Assembly (NCBI GenBank): GCA_029204225.1 | Contig: CM055108.1 | Location: 23,780,749 to 23,844,748 of the forward strand | DNA: 64,000 nucleotides | Source: Diphasiastrum complanatum | Taxonomy: Eukaryota; Streptophyta; Lycopodiopsida; Lycopodiales; Lycopodiaceae | Direction: 5' to 3' | Part shown: in pieces, positions 19,753-30,629 of the stretch | Layout of the letters: each line of letters begins with the position of its first letter | Position numbering within the stretch: position 1 is the first letter of the stretch | Program-made: the position numbers and the translations under genes | The notes under the pieces: generated by a model | Told to the model about the DNA's origin: nothing | The model's database searches: none | The model's input: the letters and a program-made list of their open reading frames with translations, nothing else

Positions 19753-21950
19753 AATTTCTTTGACTAATTTCAGATGCGACATTAATCTAATACATCATAT
19801 AAGATACATAATTTTACTCATACCTTAGCCACCAAATAAGAACAAATAAAATTACTTCAAAACAAAAGAAAGTTATAAACATGAAATCACAATTTATTCA
19901 TAGAAACATAACATTAAGCTGAGATATTTTGAAAATCAAGCGTCAATCTAAATCATAGCTCCAACTGTCATGCAATTGTGGGCCCAGGGGGTTTTGTTTG
20001 AAGGCTTTAATCATTACAAATGCACTTTAAATGATTTCATTGGCCTTATGTATTGGTCTGTCTTGCAATTCAAGGAAATAGTAACTGAGAATTCGAGGAA
20101 GGCTATTGGAAAGGGTGTGAAAACAACATGTCTACTAGAATTAGAAACATTGGGTTTATGAGTTCTTACATGGCAGTAGATTTCTCGTCAACACTATATG
20201 AATGAACATTGTTTCATGTTTAAAAACATCAGTCAAAGTTGATTTCGTCAATAGGATTGTGAGCACATGGGACGATGACCTAAAAAAGTCATGGATGTGA
20301 TTTGACCACACGCAAATTTGGACAACTATGGTAGCACATGTATATGTGCCAAGGCAATAAGTTGTCTTCCTGTATATCCATGAATATCTATTTGTGATTA
20401 TCATACCAAATTATAAAGTATATGGATTTTGTGCCATAATGTTTTTTGCAAAAATATGCAATTTTTACAATTTTTTTTTTTAATAGTGTCCAGAAACTCA
20501 TGGATTGCAAGTTGCTAGATGAAAGAAGAAACATATGTGCAATCTATTAGAAATGAGAGCTTCACTTTATCAACTATCATAGGACTTCTATATGCTATTT
20601 ATTTAGAGAGTTTATTTAGTTAAATTTATATAGCATGTATTGTTATGTTGGTTGCATGACGACCAAGTCACATTCAATGATGGCTAACCAGACCTTGTAT
20701 GGTTAGCCCTAAGAGACTTTATGTATAGTCTCTCTTTTGTATAAAGTAATGCATTGATGTGCATATCCTTTGTGAGAGTGTTTTTCATGTGCAATTTTAG
20801 CTTGATTATGATTGCTATTGAACTTGTATGATTGGTTTTAATTTTGTAATGTCATTGGAGCCAAGGCATGGCAAGAAGATATTTTTGTAGGCTAGCTTCA
20901 ATCAAGGTGGTGCAACAAGTAGATTGACTAATGTTCTTTGGTAGTGTAACTTGCCGTCTCTCTTGTAGAGAGAGCTTTGCTACAAATTTCATGTGTAATA
21001 TGCATGAAATCCCAGGAGGAGAATTCAGCTTGTTGGTTGTGAGAAGATGACAAACTCTTGAGGAAGAGTACTATATTCTTTTTGTGAGTTATGGGGCATC
21101 CATGGTTTGATGTCATATTTGGTAATTGCAATGTGGTTTGGCTCTCTGGTTTCTTCACACAGGTCACTGGAAAGCCTTGATGATATTCAAAGCTTAAATG
21201 ACCAAGATTTGGTAGCTAAATCTCGTGGAAGGAGAAGCCTTATATGAGGCAATAAAGGCATCTTTGAAGAACTTGCCACAAATTTTTCCGTAGTGGATAA
21301 ATCACAACAATCTACCTGTAGAGAAGCACAATCTGAGGGTGACCTCACACATGAAAATAGGCCCTATCTATTGTGTATGGAGGGAAAAAAAAGCTTCACT
21401 AAAGCTAGGGTGACCATTGCTCTTTCCTTGAGGAAGGAAGGTGACGAGTTGTTCGCATGCCAAGGATCAAGGGTTCTTGGATGGTCTTTTATTAATAAGA
21501 AAAAAACTTCAATAAGAAGTCTATTGAAGGGATTTGATTGGTGAAATTGGTTTCCAAGTACAAAATACCTCATGGTGAAAAAATAAGTATATCTCTTTGG
21601 AAAATAGTTGGCAAGGGCTAATTTGGCCATCATTGGGTCAAATTGACCCAAACAAAAGTCAATTTGCAACTATACTCTAAAAGTACGACTTTGCCAAAAT
21701 AGAGAGTTCATGTTGAAGTGGAGAGAATTTGGTTACATGGACTAACTAAGGCATTTCGATGCTCAGGATGTTAGCTACCTTGTGATAGAAGCATTTGGTG
21801 ATTCGATGACGAATTGGCCAACTTTTGCTAACTTTAGTAGAGGAGTGACCTGGTGAATTATTAGTAGGTTCACATTTTTGCATACATGCAATGGTGTTGT
21901 TCCTAATTAGCATTGTATTGTACTTTTTTTTAGTGTGACAAGCAAACACA
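19753..21950. other. non-coding stretch
   Basis: About 2.2 kb of AT-rich DNA. Short open frames occur on both strands, but none has recognisable motifs or splice context. Confidence 0.3.
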
Positions 21951-21959
21951 ATGGCAAAT

Positions 21960-22320
21960 GTAGGAGCAAAATTCTTGGAGAGGCAAGCAAGTTGGATGGT
22001 GTATCTAATTATGCAATCTAGAAGTTTAAACTGAAATATCTTCTATAGAAGAAAGAGGTTTAGGATATAGTAATTGACAAAGAGCAATGCCCCAACAACA
22101 AATGTTGATAGCCAATCATTTGGTAGATGCACAAAGGACATTGCCTTTGATAAATCTATTAATCAAAGATCATGTGAGAGCTCACATACGTGAAATAGTC
22201 ACATTGAGGCAAGTTTGGGATGCACTTAAGAGGGAATTTGAGATGAAAAATCCCTTGAGGACATTGTATTTGAAGTGCAAATTGAGCAATGTGCAAACAT
22301 TAGAGAAATTTTAAGCGCAA
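21960..22320 (+). mobile_element. Ty1/copia gag relic
   Basis: The peptide AHIREIVTLRQVWDALKREF, followed by LRTLYLKCKLSNVQTLE, matches the UBN2-type copia gag helix pattern (..A..W..L...Y/F). The sequence immediately upstream reads like the gag N-terminus (YAIWKFKLKYLL). It is short, broken and without LTRs, so it is an old fossil. Confidence 0.55.
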
Positions 22321-22531
22321 AAGGGGCCTTCCAAAAAGATATTTTTAATTTGTTTTCTCAAAAAGTTTCTTACACATGGACCAATTAACACACTCAAATT
22401 TGAAATTTACCTAACGTAGCTCCATTAAATTAATTTTCTTTTTTTTTAAAAAGCTCTAATGTTGCGTCAGGGGCAGCTTGTAAATAAGCCATTTTATCTG
22501 TAGCAAAATATTGCAGCTCAACAACAAAATA

Positions 22532-22943
22532 GTGTAACTTTTGAACCACATGTCGTATTAAGAAAATTATGGTGCCATTAGAAAGCTCTCGACGAGAGTG
22601 TTCTAACGACATCCAACATGAGCTAGTTTCGAGCTACAGTTGTAAAGATGTTATCAGTCAAAGTTATAGGCGGTCAAAGTTGTTGGCCAGCCTGATATTG
22701 CTTTCGGGCGTAGTTGACCAGTTGAAGTTGTTGATCTATTTGGTATAGCTTTCGATTGCAGTTGACTGGTCAACCACGCTTGAAAGTGATATTAGGTTAA
22801 CCAAAAGCTTTGACCACCTATAATTTTGACTGACAATAGCTCAAAACTGGGTCATGTTGGGTGTCGTTGGAAAGCTCTCGTCTAGGGTTTTTTAATGGCA
22901 CTATAATCGTTTCAATCCAAGTTGTGGTTCAAACGTTACAAGT
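22532..22943. mobile_element. long inverted-repeat (foldback) element
   Basis: The left arm starts GTGTAACTTTTGAACCACA and the right arm ends with its imperfect complement TGTGGTTCAAACGTTACAAG. The two arms pair along nearly their whole length of about 200 bases each, with the centre near 22737. Shared internal landmarks are GTGCCATTA, AAGCTCTCG and the TTGACCAGT/ACTGGTCAA pair. No coding capacity. It is probably a foldback-type DNA element or MITE. Confidence 0.65.
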
Positions 22944-23085
22944 TTTTTTGTTCTTTTACAGCCATATACTATACTATATACAAAATAGGTAGCCATCAAA
23001 TACTATGTGGGAAGGACTGCGGGCTAGAAAAAAGTGAGGGAGATCTTTAGCTCTATAGATAAAAACTTTTGCTCTAGAGTTTTTG

Positions 23086-23955
23086 CTATCTTTTTTTCAA
23101 CTTCAAGCCTAGGTTGCCCTGCATTAGAGATGATACTAAAGCTGACAACATGTGATTTGGTAAACAAGTAGTCGTTAATGACTCTTTTTCATCGAAAACA
23201 CTTCTTGCTTTGTTAAAAACTTGAGAAAACTTCTCAAGTTTCTCCAATTCCACCAAGGCAAAGTTGATAGCCTTTCCTAATTTCTTTACACAAGCCAACA
23301 TAGAGCTCTATGCTTCAGTATCCCACTAAACTATTTTCTTGCTCAATACCAACCGTTAAACGGTTCTTCAAACTCTCCAAGAATTCGGCTCTAAACTAAC
23401 TTCGAACTACTTCCAACCTTGGCTTTGATACCATGTCACGGATCATTTGTGCAGTTTACGATAGCTACAATCATAGGCTAACCATCACTCATATTCACCA
23501 AGCATAAAGAGAGCACACACACACCACACCACCAAGCATAAAGAGAGAGCACACACCACACCCCAAGAAACTCACATGTAGAGTATATTCACAAAAGAGT
23601 GAATAGTAGTACATATAGACAGTCTAAATTTGGGGGGTGCCCCTACCTGGGAGTTCGGTCCCTATTACGAGACGTGTGTTTTGACTCACTACTAACATAT
23701 TGACGGGTACTATGTAAAAAGAACAACATATAAAAAATTGCTAAAAATGGCAATATCAGTCGAGTGTTCAAATAAATTGGACTTATTACTTTGACACCAG
23801 TTCTCGCACACTTAATTCCTATTATAAAACAATATGATCTATTTACAAAGTATGACGCTATCCCCCAAAGCCCACTCATACGTGGACTTACAAAACACAT
23901 GCCACGGAGTTTTAATTCTTTTTTTTTTTTCTCTGTGTTAGCACAGTTGTTAACA
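23086..23955 (-). mobile_element. copia-type element 5' end (LTR, primer site, leader)
   Basis: On the minus strand an LTR (23955 to 23434; TGTTAACAAC ... CCGTGACA) is followed immediately by TGGTATCAAAGCC, the initiator-Met primer site used by plant copia elements. A reading frame at 23301-23086 starts MLACVKKLGKAI and contains a charged helix. It is not a recognisable gag domain. No 3' LTR is seen; the foldback element at 22532-22943 lies downstream. Broken and partial. Confidence 0.7.
23421..23433 (-). other. copia primer-binding site
   Basis: The reverse complement is TGGTATCAAAGCC, abutting the CA end of the LTR at 23434. It is one base off the standard initiator-Met copia site. Confidence 0.75.
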
Positions 23956-24422
23956 TTATCCCCCTCCTTATTGGATTGGTGGTCCCACACCAATCGACGC
24001 CTTTTCGTCCTGGATCCTTTGTGCTTCTTGGAGGCGAGACTGTTGTTGTGGGGAGTGGTAGATGGTCGTGCCGATGCCCTCCATCATTTGCCACCGTAAT
24101 TTGTTCAAGAAGGGCATGGATTTGTAATAATGGAGCATACCTTGTAGAAAGTTATGGTTTTATTTGTTATTTGCTTAGTTTAGCCGCAATTCTTATTATC
24201 TCCCTTTGGGTGTTATGTAGGATTTAGCAATCTTGCTAGTTGGGTTTACCTTAGTAAGGATTTTTATTGTTGTTGTTATTAATTAGCTTTATTTTCGTTT
24301 CGGGCACTAGTTGGGTAAGCCTTAGTGCTCTCATTCTTGTTGATTCTTTCCACATTTCCGTTGAAGCTTGTTGTAGAAACTTAAAAAGTGGACGAATCTC
24401 TACATCTTTATACTACACCCGT
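23956..24422. other. non-coding gap
   Basis: A moderately T-rich stretch between the copia LTR and the solo LTR. No gene is recognised. Confidence 0.3.
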
Positions 24423-25110
24423 TGTGAAAGTACTGTACTTTAGGACCATAAATGGATCTACAAAAGATCCACAAGAGTGATTGGATGCTTGCTTAACAAT
24501 CTATCAAAAAACTAGACACAAAAAAGTTGATCTAGATTGGCAATTTGACAAACAACAAGCATTAACAATCAAAAGCATTGATCAACATTGAAATCCGAGC
24601 CCACACGTGTGTACTACAGACTGTAGTACGGCCTTCAACCTGAGAAACAAGTAGAAATTGATTTGGTTTCATTTGGATCACAAAAACTCAATGTACATAG
24701 TGAACTAGCTTGAGATTGCCAATGAGCTCCAAAATTTTTCTATCTTCTCACTATGGGAGCTTGGAATACATAGCAAATTCGACTTCCTTCTTGAAGTTAG
24801 GTGGATTTCCAACATGTAATAAGGAAGTTAGCTCACCCTTCTTGCCCTAAAATGAAACCCTAGCCTAGATCCTAGAGTTATGCTTGGTAGGTAGCTAGTT
24901 GGTCAAATTTTCACCTTAAACTTAGGTGTAGATCCTATAAAGTAGGGATGACCACCAAATAGACATGACCAACTCTCTTGACTTGACCTAACCTACATTA
25001 GGAGTGGGTTGCCACGTGGCATCTTGGCATTACATGTGTGAAACCCAATTATACACAATATTTACAAAATTCTACATGGCTAGATTTGCCAACATAGGCA
25101 ATTTTTCACA
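24423..25110 (-). mobile_element. solo LTR of the 29126-33639 family
   Basis: A 688-base LTR in minus orientation is closely related to the LTRs at 29126-29823 and 32988-33639. It is flanked by CCCGT (24418-24422) and CTCGT (25111-25115), a five-base target-site duplication with one mismatch. No primer site or internal sequence adjoins it. Solo LTRs arise by recombination between the two LTRs of one element. Confidence 0.85.
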
Positions 25111-25146
25111 CTCGTAAGTAGATAATCAGTCTCTTTCTCCTCCTAA

Positions 25147-25704
25147 AAATTTTCACCTCCTAAATCTCCTATTAAAACTCCTAAATCTCAGTCTCCTAAA
25201 TCTCTTAAATCTCAATCTCCTAAATCTCAGTCTCCTACATCTCCTAAATCTCTTAAATCTCAATCTCCTAAATCTCCTAAATCTCAATCTCCTCCTACTT
25301 CCCCCCATATTAGTTCACTCCCTAGAGCATTAGGAGAAGAGTTAGATAATTTTGTAAATTTAAAGGTCAAATCAATTTTAAATGACAATTCATTCGATGG
25401 TTTATCTGTATTACTTCCTGCACCCCCTACACTTGCTTTTGTAGATTCTCCTCAATATGTACAGTATGACCAATTGCTAAATACTTATCTTAAAAGTCTA
25501 GGTCCTAGATACAGTTTTCAGATGCCGAAGACGAATATAGGTCTTCCCCTTAGTAAATTAGATACAGGTGAATTAGAAAGTAGGAATAACATGCTAGGAG
25601 ACAATGTAGGAGGGGGGGGGCATTCAGTATTGGATGGAGTTTTTCCAGACCCCATTGTTTATAGAAGTCGCATTGTTTCCCTTACAATTCATGGCTGCCT
25701 TTGA
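25147..25704 (+). CDS. unidentified SPK-repeat reading frame
   Basis: An open stretch of 185 codons has no ATG until 25474. It begins with a low-complexity array of SPKS/SQSPK/SLKS units (about 25170-25300), then non-repetitive sequence: LPRALGEELDNFVNLKVKSI, LPAPPTLAFVDSPQYVQYD, YLKSLGPRYSFQMPK. A second overlapping frame, 25634-25960, is also open (FFQTPLFIEVALFPLQFMAA). Codons end mostly in T or A. It starts directly beside a solo LTR, so its 5' part may lie beyond the insertion. I do not recognise the protein. It could be an exon of a host gene or a relic of a captured or viral gene. Confidence 0.4.
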   Translation, partial: KFSPPKSPIKTPKSQSPKSLKSQSPKSQSPTSPKSLKSQSPKSPKSQSPPTSPHISSLPRALGEELDNFVNLKVKSILNDNSFDGLSVLLPAPPTLAFVDSPQYVQYDQLLNTYLKSLGPRYSFQMPKTNIGLPLSKLDTGELESRNNMLGDNVGGGGHSVLDGVFPDPIVYRSRIVSLTIHGCL

Positions 25705-25984
25705 CTTTCCTGATTTTAAAAGTCTACATGCTGATATGCTGAAGTATGTCAGACTTGGGACTCCGCTGCTCATTCTCCCATACATAACCAAGTTACTTTT
25801 CAGATTTTATTTTTTTCATATGAATTGTGATTTTATATATATTCTCAAAAATATATTGTTTTCTAATTGCAATGATCATTGCTTATATGTGCTATCCTTT
25901 TATGTCAATCATGAGTCTTTCCAGTACCAGGTGCAACAGTCTATACGAAGCTCAAAATGATTGATGTAGAGACAAGAATTTTGA

Positions 25985-26146
25985 AATATCGGTTGGATGC
26001 GCACTTTTAGTGTTTGTAGATTACCAAGAGCATATCGCACACGCTGATCTGATATTTCGTCAATATTTTTCTCGATATCGGTTCGACGTGCGCTTGTTGC
26101 CTTTGTAGATTTTAATATCATCTCGTGCGCATTGGTCCGATATTGC
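25985..26146. repeat. two tandem hairpin-forming units
   Basis: Two related units, 89 bases apart (25985-26055 and 26074-26146), each start ATATCGGTT, contain a GCGC/TGCGC stretch, and end with a near-complement (GCGCATTGGTCCGATAT in the second). Each can fold on itself. Confidence 0.6.
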
Positions 26147-26159
26147 ATAAAGTTTAAAT

Positions 26160-26470
26160 TTTGTTACTAACTTTCGTATATTTGAAAGTGTACAGGTTTT
26201 GATAGGAACTCATCCTAAGTATATTGGCCAGGTCAATAGCTAGACCAAAGACTCCTTTAGGGCCATCTAAGCTAGATGATGTTCAAAACTTAAATGAGAC
26301 TGGGGAATTTGTAATCACCCAAGCTAAATAGATATACATAGTTTCATACAAATATACAAACATAGACATATAGTGAATACAGACATACAGTGGAATACAA
26401 AAAAAAAAAAAAAATTTGCACAGTTGTACTAAATCCCCAGCTTCGGGTGATATTTTATTGAATGCAGATA
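26160..26470. other. non-coding gap
   Basis: AT-rich, with a poly-A run at 26400-26414. Nothing recognised. Confidence 0.3.
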
Positions 26471-26599
26471 TCAATTTGTACAATTGATTGTATGAGTTGT
26501 CATTGTTCTTCTACAATGTTGATATCTTAGGAATATCCTTGCAGAGTGTTGTATTTTCATGTCTTCTTCGTATCTATATAAAAAAAAAAAAAGCAACTT

Positions 26600-27789
26600 G
26601 TTAATTTGGTGCTTATGATGAATAGAGTTACATATGCAATGACCGACTGATTTGCAAATCACAAGAGAATCATTTATAATGAATCTGAAGTGTTCAAGTA
26701 GAATTTCATAGTGCATTAAGACCAACTCTTGTCTTATATAACTTAAGCTCCAATGGTCCTCCACTTCAATTGTACTTAGCATATCCTCATTGTTGAAAAT
26801 GTGGACCTCTTTTCAATTTGTGTCACCATCCATTTGAAGGTCTTGATCTAGTGGCATCCAGGTCTCACTTATTTGTTTCCATCTCTGGTAACTCAACGTA
26901 AGACTAAGAATTTGTCTCGCAATGCAATAACAGAATATCAAAGAAGATTTCTTAATTTTACATTCAATATCTCCAACTGCCTTGCATTCCCAACCCACAT
27001 CCATCATAACTGAAAGAGTGTCATTTGGCACATCCTTACAAACAAATAATATTGGTGTTCTATGAACATTTGCATTTGAAAAGAAATCAACAAATACATA
27101 TAAGGACAGAAACCAACTTAATCTATTGACTTTTGATCTAGTGCTCACTTTCATTGAGTTTTTCAAATCTAACAGTAATTTGCATCTAAAAGATTCTGAC
27201 ACAATACTATCAAGTGCAAGCCATTCATCACTTCCAAAACGTGGCAATGAGATATCTTCAAGCTTTTTGAAACCTTCATGCATATCTAGAATGTAGTTGG
27301 ACTCATAGAAGAATATACCACTATCTACAAGCTCCTTACAAGTTCTTCCTCTGTATTGTAATTTTTCAATATCTGAGTTAATCACATTCAATATACCTGC
27401 TAGGGATTGTGAGCTGGCTCCCATTCACTTATGTTGGATGGATATAAATTGCAAGAATGAAATACATATATGATAACTGATATGATTTCTACAAGTTTCC
27501 AAAGCATAAATGTTAAAATACAAATCCCAATGATTTTTGAACTTACAGTTACATTTTTGGCGACTATGAATATTGAAATATTGTAGATATAGTTCTGAAT
27601 GCATATAGACATGATGAACAAGGACTTTTGAGATTGATTGCCCTCCTTGAGAAGTCCTAAAATCAAGGATTTTTTGCTTTCCAATAAGGTCTGAATGTCA
27701 TCTTTCCCTTCTTCCCTGGTCGAAACATGTCTTTTGAGGACGGATGCAGTAGAACCCATGAGTTTTTTATGTATCTTGCTGGTTTCCAA
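26600..27789 (-). CDS. unrecognised two-exon gene or gene remnant
   Basis: The first coding segment (27789 to about 27550) encodes METSKIHKKLMGSTASVLKR and LLESKKSLILGLLKEGNQSQ, ending at a good donor (GTAAGTTC). The second (27424-26813) encodes INSDIEKLQYRGRTCKELVD, FFYESNYILDMHEGFKKLED, RFGSDEWLALDSIVSES and LSWFLSLYVFVDFF, with a normal mix of residues and no low complexity. After a stop at 26813-26815 the same frame remains open to about 26600 (IEVEDHWSLSYIRQELVLMH), so either an intron removes the stop or the gene is decaying. I do not recognise the family. Composition and splice signals suggest a host gene rather than a transposon. Confidence 0.45.
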
Positions 27790-28039
27790 ATTCCAACTTC
27801 ATCCTTCTAATTGTGAAGAATCACCGATTCAATTTTGGATCTTGGTCTCTTGGCCATAGTGATTGTTGCCAAAGTTCAGCGCCAAATTCTCAAATCTATG
27901 ACATACTAACTAGATTCAAAGTTCTATCATATTTAATTAGAGACAATGTCGTCGGGCAGATTTCAGATTTACACGTTCAAGGCAGACATTGTCTACCAAT
28001 AGCATTCTCCCATCTTGCCCAGCGGCAATCTTAAAAATT

Positions 28040-28734
28040 TTAAAAGTTTATTTCTATAACTTATTTATTTTCATCTACGTTATGTAGATTTCAAATATAT
28101 GCATTTTGATTGGGCTACATGTCGGACGAAATTAAGAAAAAAAATAAAAAGCATCTTTACAAAGGGTCGCTTTAGATTTCAGAACTCCTCTAATGGACCA
28201 ACAATAAGTCCACTTATGTCAATAGTTGGAACACAGAGTAATAAGTATCTTGAGACTAATACTAAAAAGGGAGCCCATGCCCTTCATAAAATAATCCTTG
28301 ACCACAATAATATATTTAACAAAAAAAATTGATAGAGGATGATAAACTAATTTGAATACATGACAAAGGAAAAGGAAAAAAGTTGTCATGCAATCCGATT
28401 AGAAATTTTGATACCAAAGTGGCAAACGGTGCAAATGGGCAACTATAATAATGAACTATATGAATAGAGAGGGAATTGCGAGCATCAGAAAAAGTCAAAG
28501 GATGTGGAGGCCACCATAGTATATTGAGTTCACTCATATAATCAATACAAGATGACCATAGAAAGCAACTCAGTCAAGGCCAAAGCAAGAACTGGAAAAT
28601 CATGAAACAAGTTGACAATGACAATGTTTCATTTAGAATAATGTTTCTTCAATTACCCTAACCTACAATTCTTTCTTTTTCTTTCTACTGTTTTATTATT
28701 GTGGATTCTTTAAATAGATATTATTTCTTAAAAT
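28040..28734. other. non-coding gap
   Basis: AT-rich sequence without recognisable coding. It may include downstream sequence of the minus-strand copia element that ends nearby. Confidence 0.3.
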
Positions 28735-29125
28735 GTAAGGAAACTTAACTTCTCTAGTAGAAGAACTCCTTTTTTCTTCCTTGATGCACTTGAGCTCCAA
28801 TCATAGCCTCTTGATCCAAAGTAACTCCTTTGTTGTTGTAGTAAGGGCCTTGGCCTCACATGATGAAAGAGAAATAGTATCTTGATTTTTGGAAAGCCAA
28901 GATATGAGATTTCCTCCAAGGAATATGGTGTAAGCACTTGTGGATTTTTTATCCACCTTGTCACTAGCAAAATCCCAGTTCGAGTAGCCAATAATAGATA
29001 GATCTTCACTTTTGTAGAGCAATCCATAATCATAAGCTGAAGATATGTACCTTAAGACTATCTTGTTCGATTTCCAATGGTAGATCTTGGGATCTTGCAT
29101 AGATTGGCTTAGCTTGTGCACACAA
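28735..29125 (-). pseudogene. copia RNase H (fossil)
   Basis: Motifs KLSQSMQDPKIYHWKSNK, GYSNWDFASDKVDKKSTS, and LISWLSKNQDTISLSSCEAK are the standard end of a copia polyprotein. The sequence stops abruptly at 29126, where the younger LTR begins. Confidence 0.82.
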
Positions 29126-29823
29126 TGTGAAGAATTGCCAAAAATTGGCAAATCTAGCTTGATCAAAAACCATGTAGAATAGTGTAAATTGTGTACACAA
29201 GTGGGTCCCACACATGTGAGGCCATGATGCTACATGGGAAACCCATCCTAATGTAGGTTAGGTCAAGTCAAGAGAGTTGGTCATGTCTATTTGGTGGTCA
29301 TCCCTACTTTATAGGACCTACACCTAAGTTTAAGGTGAAAATTTGACCAACTAGCTACCTACCAAGCATAACTCTAGGAAATAGACTAGGGTTTCATTTT
29401 AGGTCAAGGAGAGTGAGTTAACTTCCTTATTACATGCTGGAAATCCACCTAACTTCAAGAAGGAAGTCGAATTTGCTATGTATTCCAAGCTCCCATAGTG
29501 AGAAGATAGAAAATTTTTGGAGCTCATTGGCAATCTCAAGCTAGTTCACTATGTACATTGAGTTTTTGTGATCCAAATGAAACCAAATCAATTTCTACTT
29601 GTTTCTCAGGTTGAAGGCCGTACTACAGCCTGTAGTACACACGTGTGGGCTCGGATTTCAATGTTTATCAATGCTTTTGATTGTTAATTGTTGTTTGTCA
29701 AATTGCCAATCTAGATCAACTTTTTTGTGTCTAGTTTTTTGATAGATTGTTAAGCAAGCATCCAATCACTCTTGTGGATCTTTTGTAGATCCATTTATGG
29801 TCCTAAAGTACAGTACTTTCACA
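29126..29823 (+). repeat. 5' LTR (698 bp)
   Basis: It starts TGTGAAGAATTGCC and ends CTTTCACA directly before the primer site. A CACACGTGTG palindrome lies near 29637. The same LTR family occurs as a solo copy at 24423-25110 and as the partial 3' copy at 32988-33639. Confidence 0.88.
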
Positions 29824-29836
29824 TGCTATCAGAGCC
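29824..29836 (+). other. primer-binding site for initiator-Met tRNA
   Basis: TGCTATCAGAGCC differs by one base from the standard plant copia site TGGTATCAGAGCC and abuts the LTR end. Confidence 0.82.
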
Positions 29837-30262
29837 AAGTACAAGAGCATAAGCCATTGATCTAACGCAAATCCATTTTTAGCAAGTTTCGGTGCTAAAA
29901 ACTAGTATTGAGAGGGCAAGCTAGAATCTTGATTTTGGTGAGGAGATTTGATCCCAAACTTGGTAGGGGTCCAAATCCGTACTGTCCACATGTGTGGGCA
30001 CCTCTGAACCTGCATTTAATGCATGGTATTCATTTGATCCAAAAAAAATTCAATTTGTGAGCTGTTGGTGTAATTTCTGGTGGAGATCCTAGGATAATCT
30101 ACCAAGATCATTTTCCATTGATTAGATTTGAATTTGTTTCATGGAATCTAATTAATCTAGGCTGAGTTCAAGTCCTATTAAGGTTAAAAACAGGTCTTGA
30201 AAGTACACCAAGAAGGAAGAAAGAGATTAAGTCATTTTTTTGTCCAAAAATAGCCAAAATTG

Positions 30263-30607
30263 GCAAGATTTGATTGTAAGTAGATTTCACATCATCTTAT
30301 CTTCATTCCAACTTTGTGAGGGAGTGCTAGAACTGAGATTATAAGTCCATTTGTTGGATTAGAAATCTAATTTGAGTGAAAAACTACAAGAGAGAGACCT
30401 TAGTGAGTTTCTAGAGACAATCAAATCCATTTCTTCGCAAGATTTGTTTGAAAGTAGTTTTTATTTCATCTTATCTTCATTCCAGTTTTGTGAGGGAGTG
30501 ATAGAACTGTGATTATAAGTCCATTTGTTGGATTAGAAATCAAATTTGAGTGAAACACTGCAAGTGTGAGACCTTTGTGAGTTTCAAGTCAATCAAATCT
30601 ATTTCTT
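30263..30607 (+). repeat. 174-bp tandem duplication in the leader
   Basis: Copies begin GCAAGATTTG at 30263 and 30437 and both include AAGTCCATTTGTTGGATTAG. The duplication lies just before the gag start, so it lengthens the untranslated leader. Confidence 0.88.
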
Positions 30608-30629
30608 GTTTGTAGAAGTCACTAGTAAG

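Noticed and set aside
21293-21669. Overlapping open frames on both strands
   Set aside because: No motifs; lengths are as expected by chance in AT-rich DNA.
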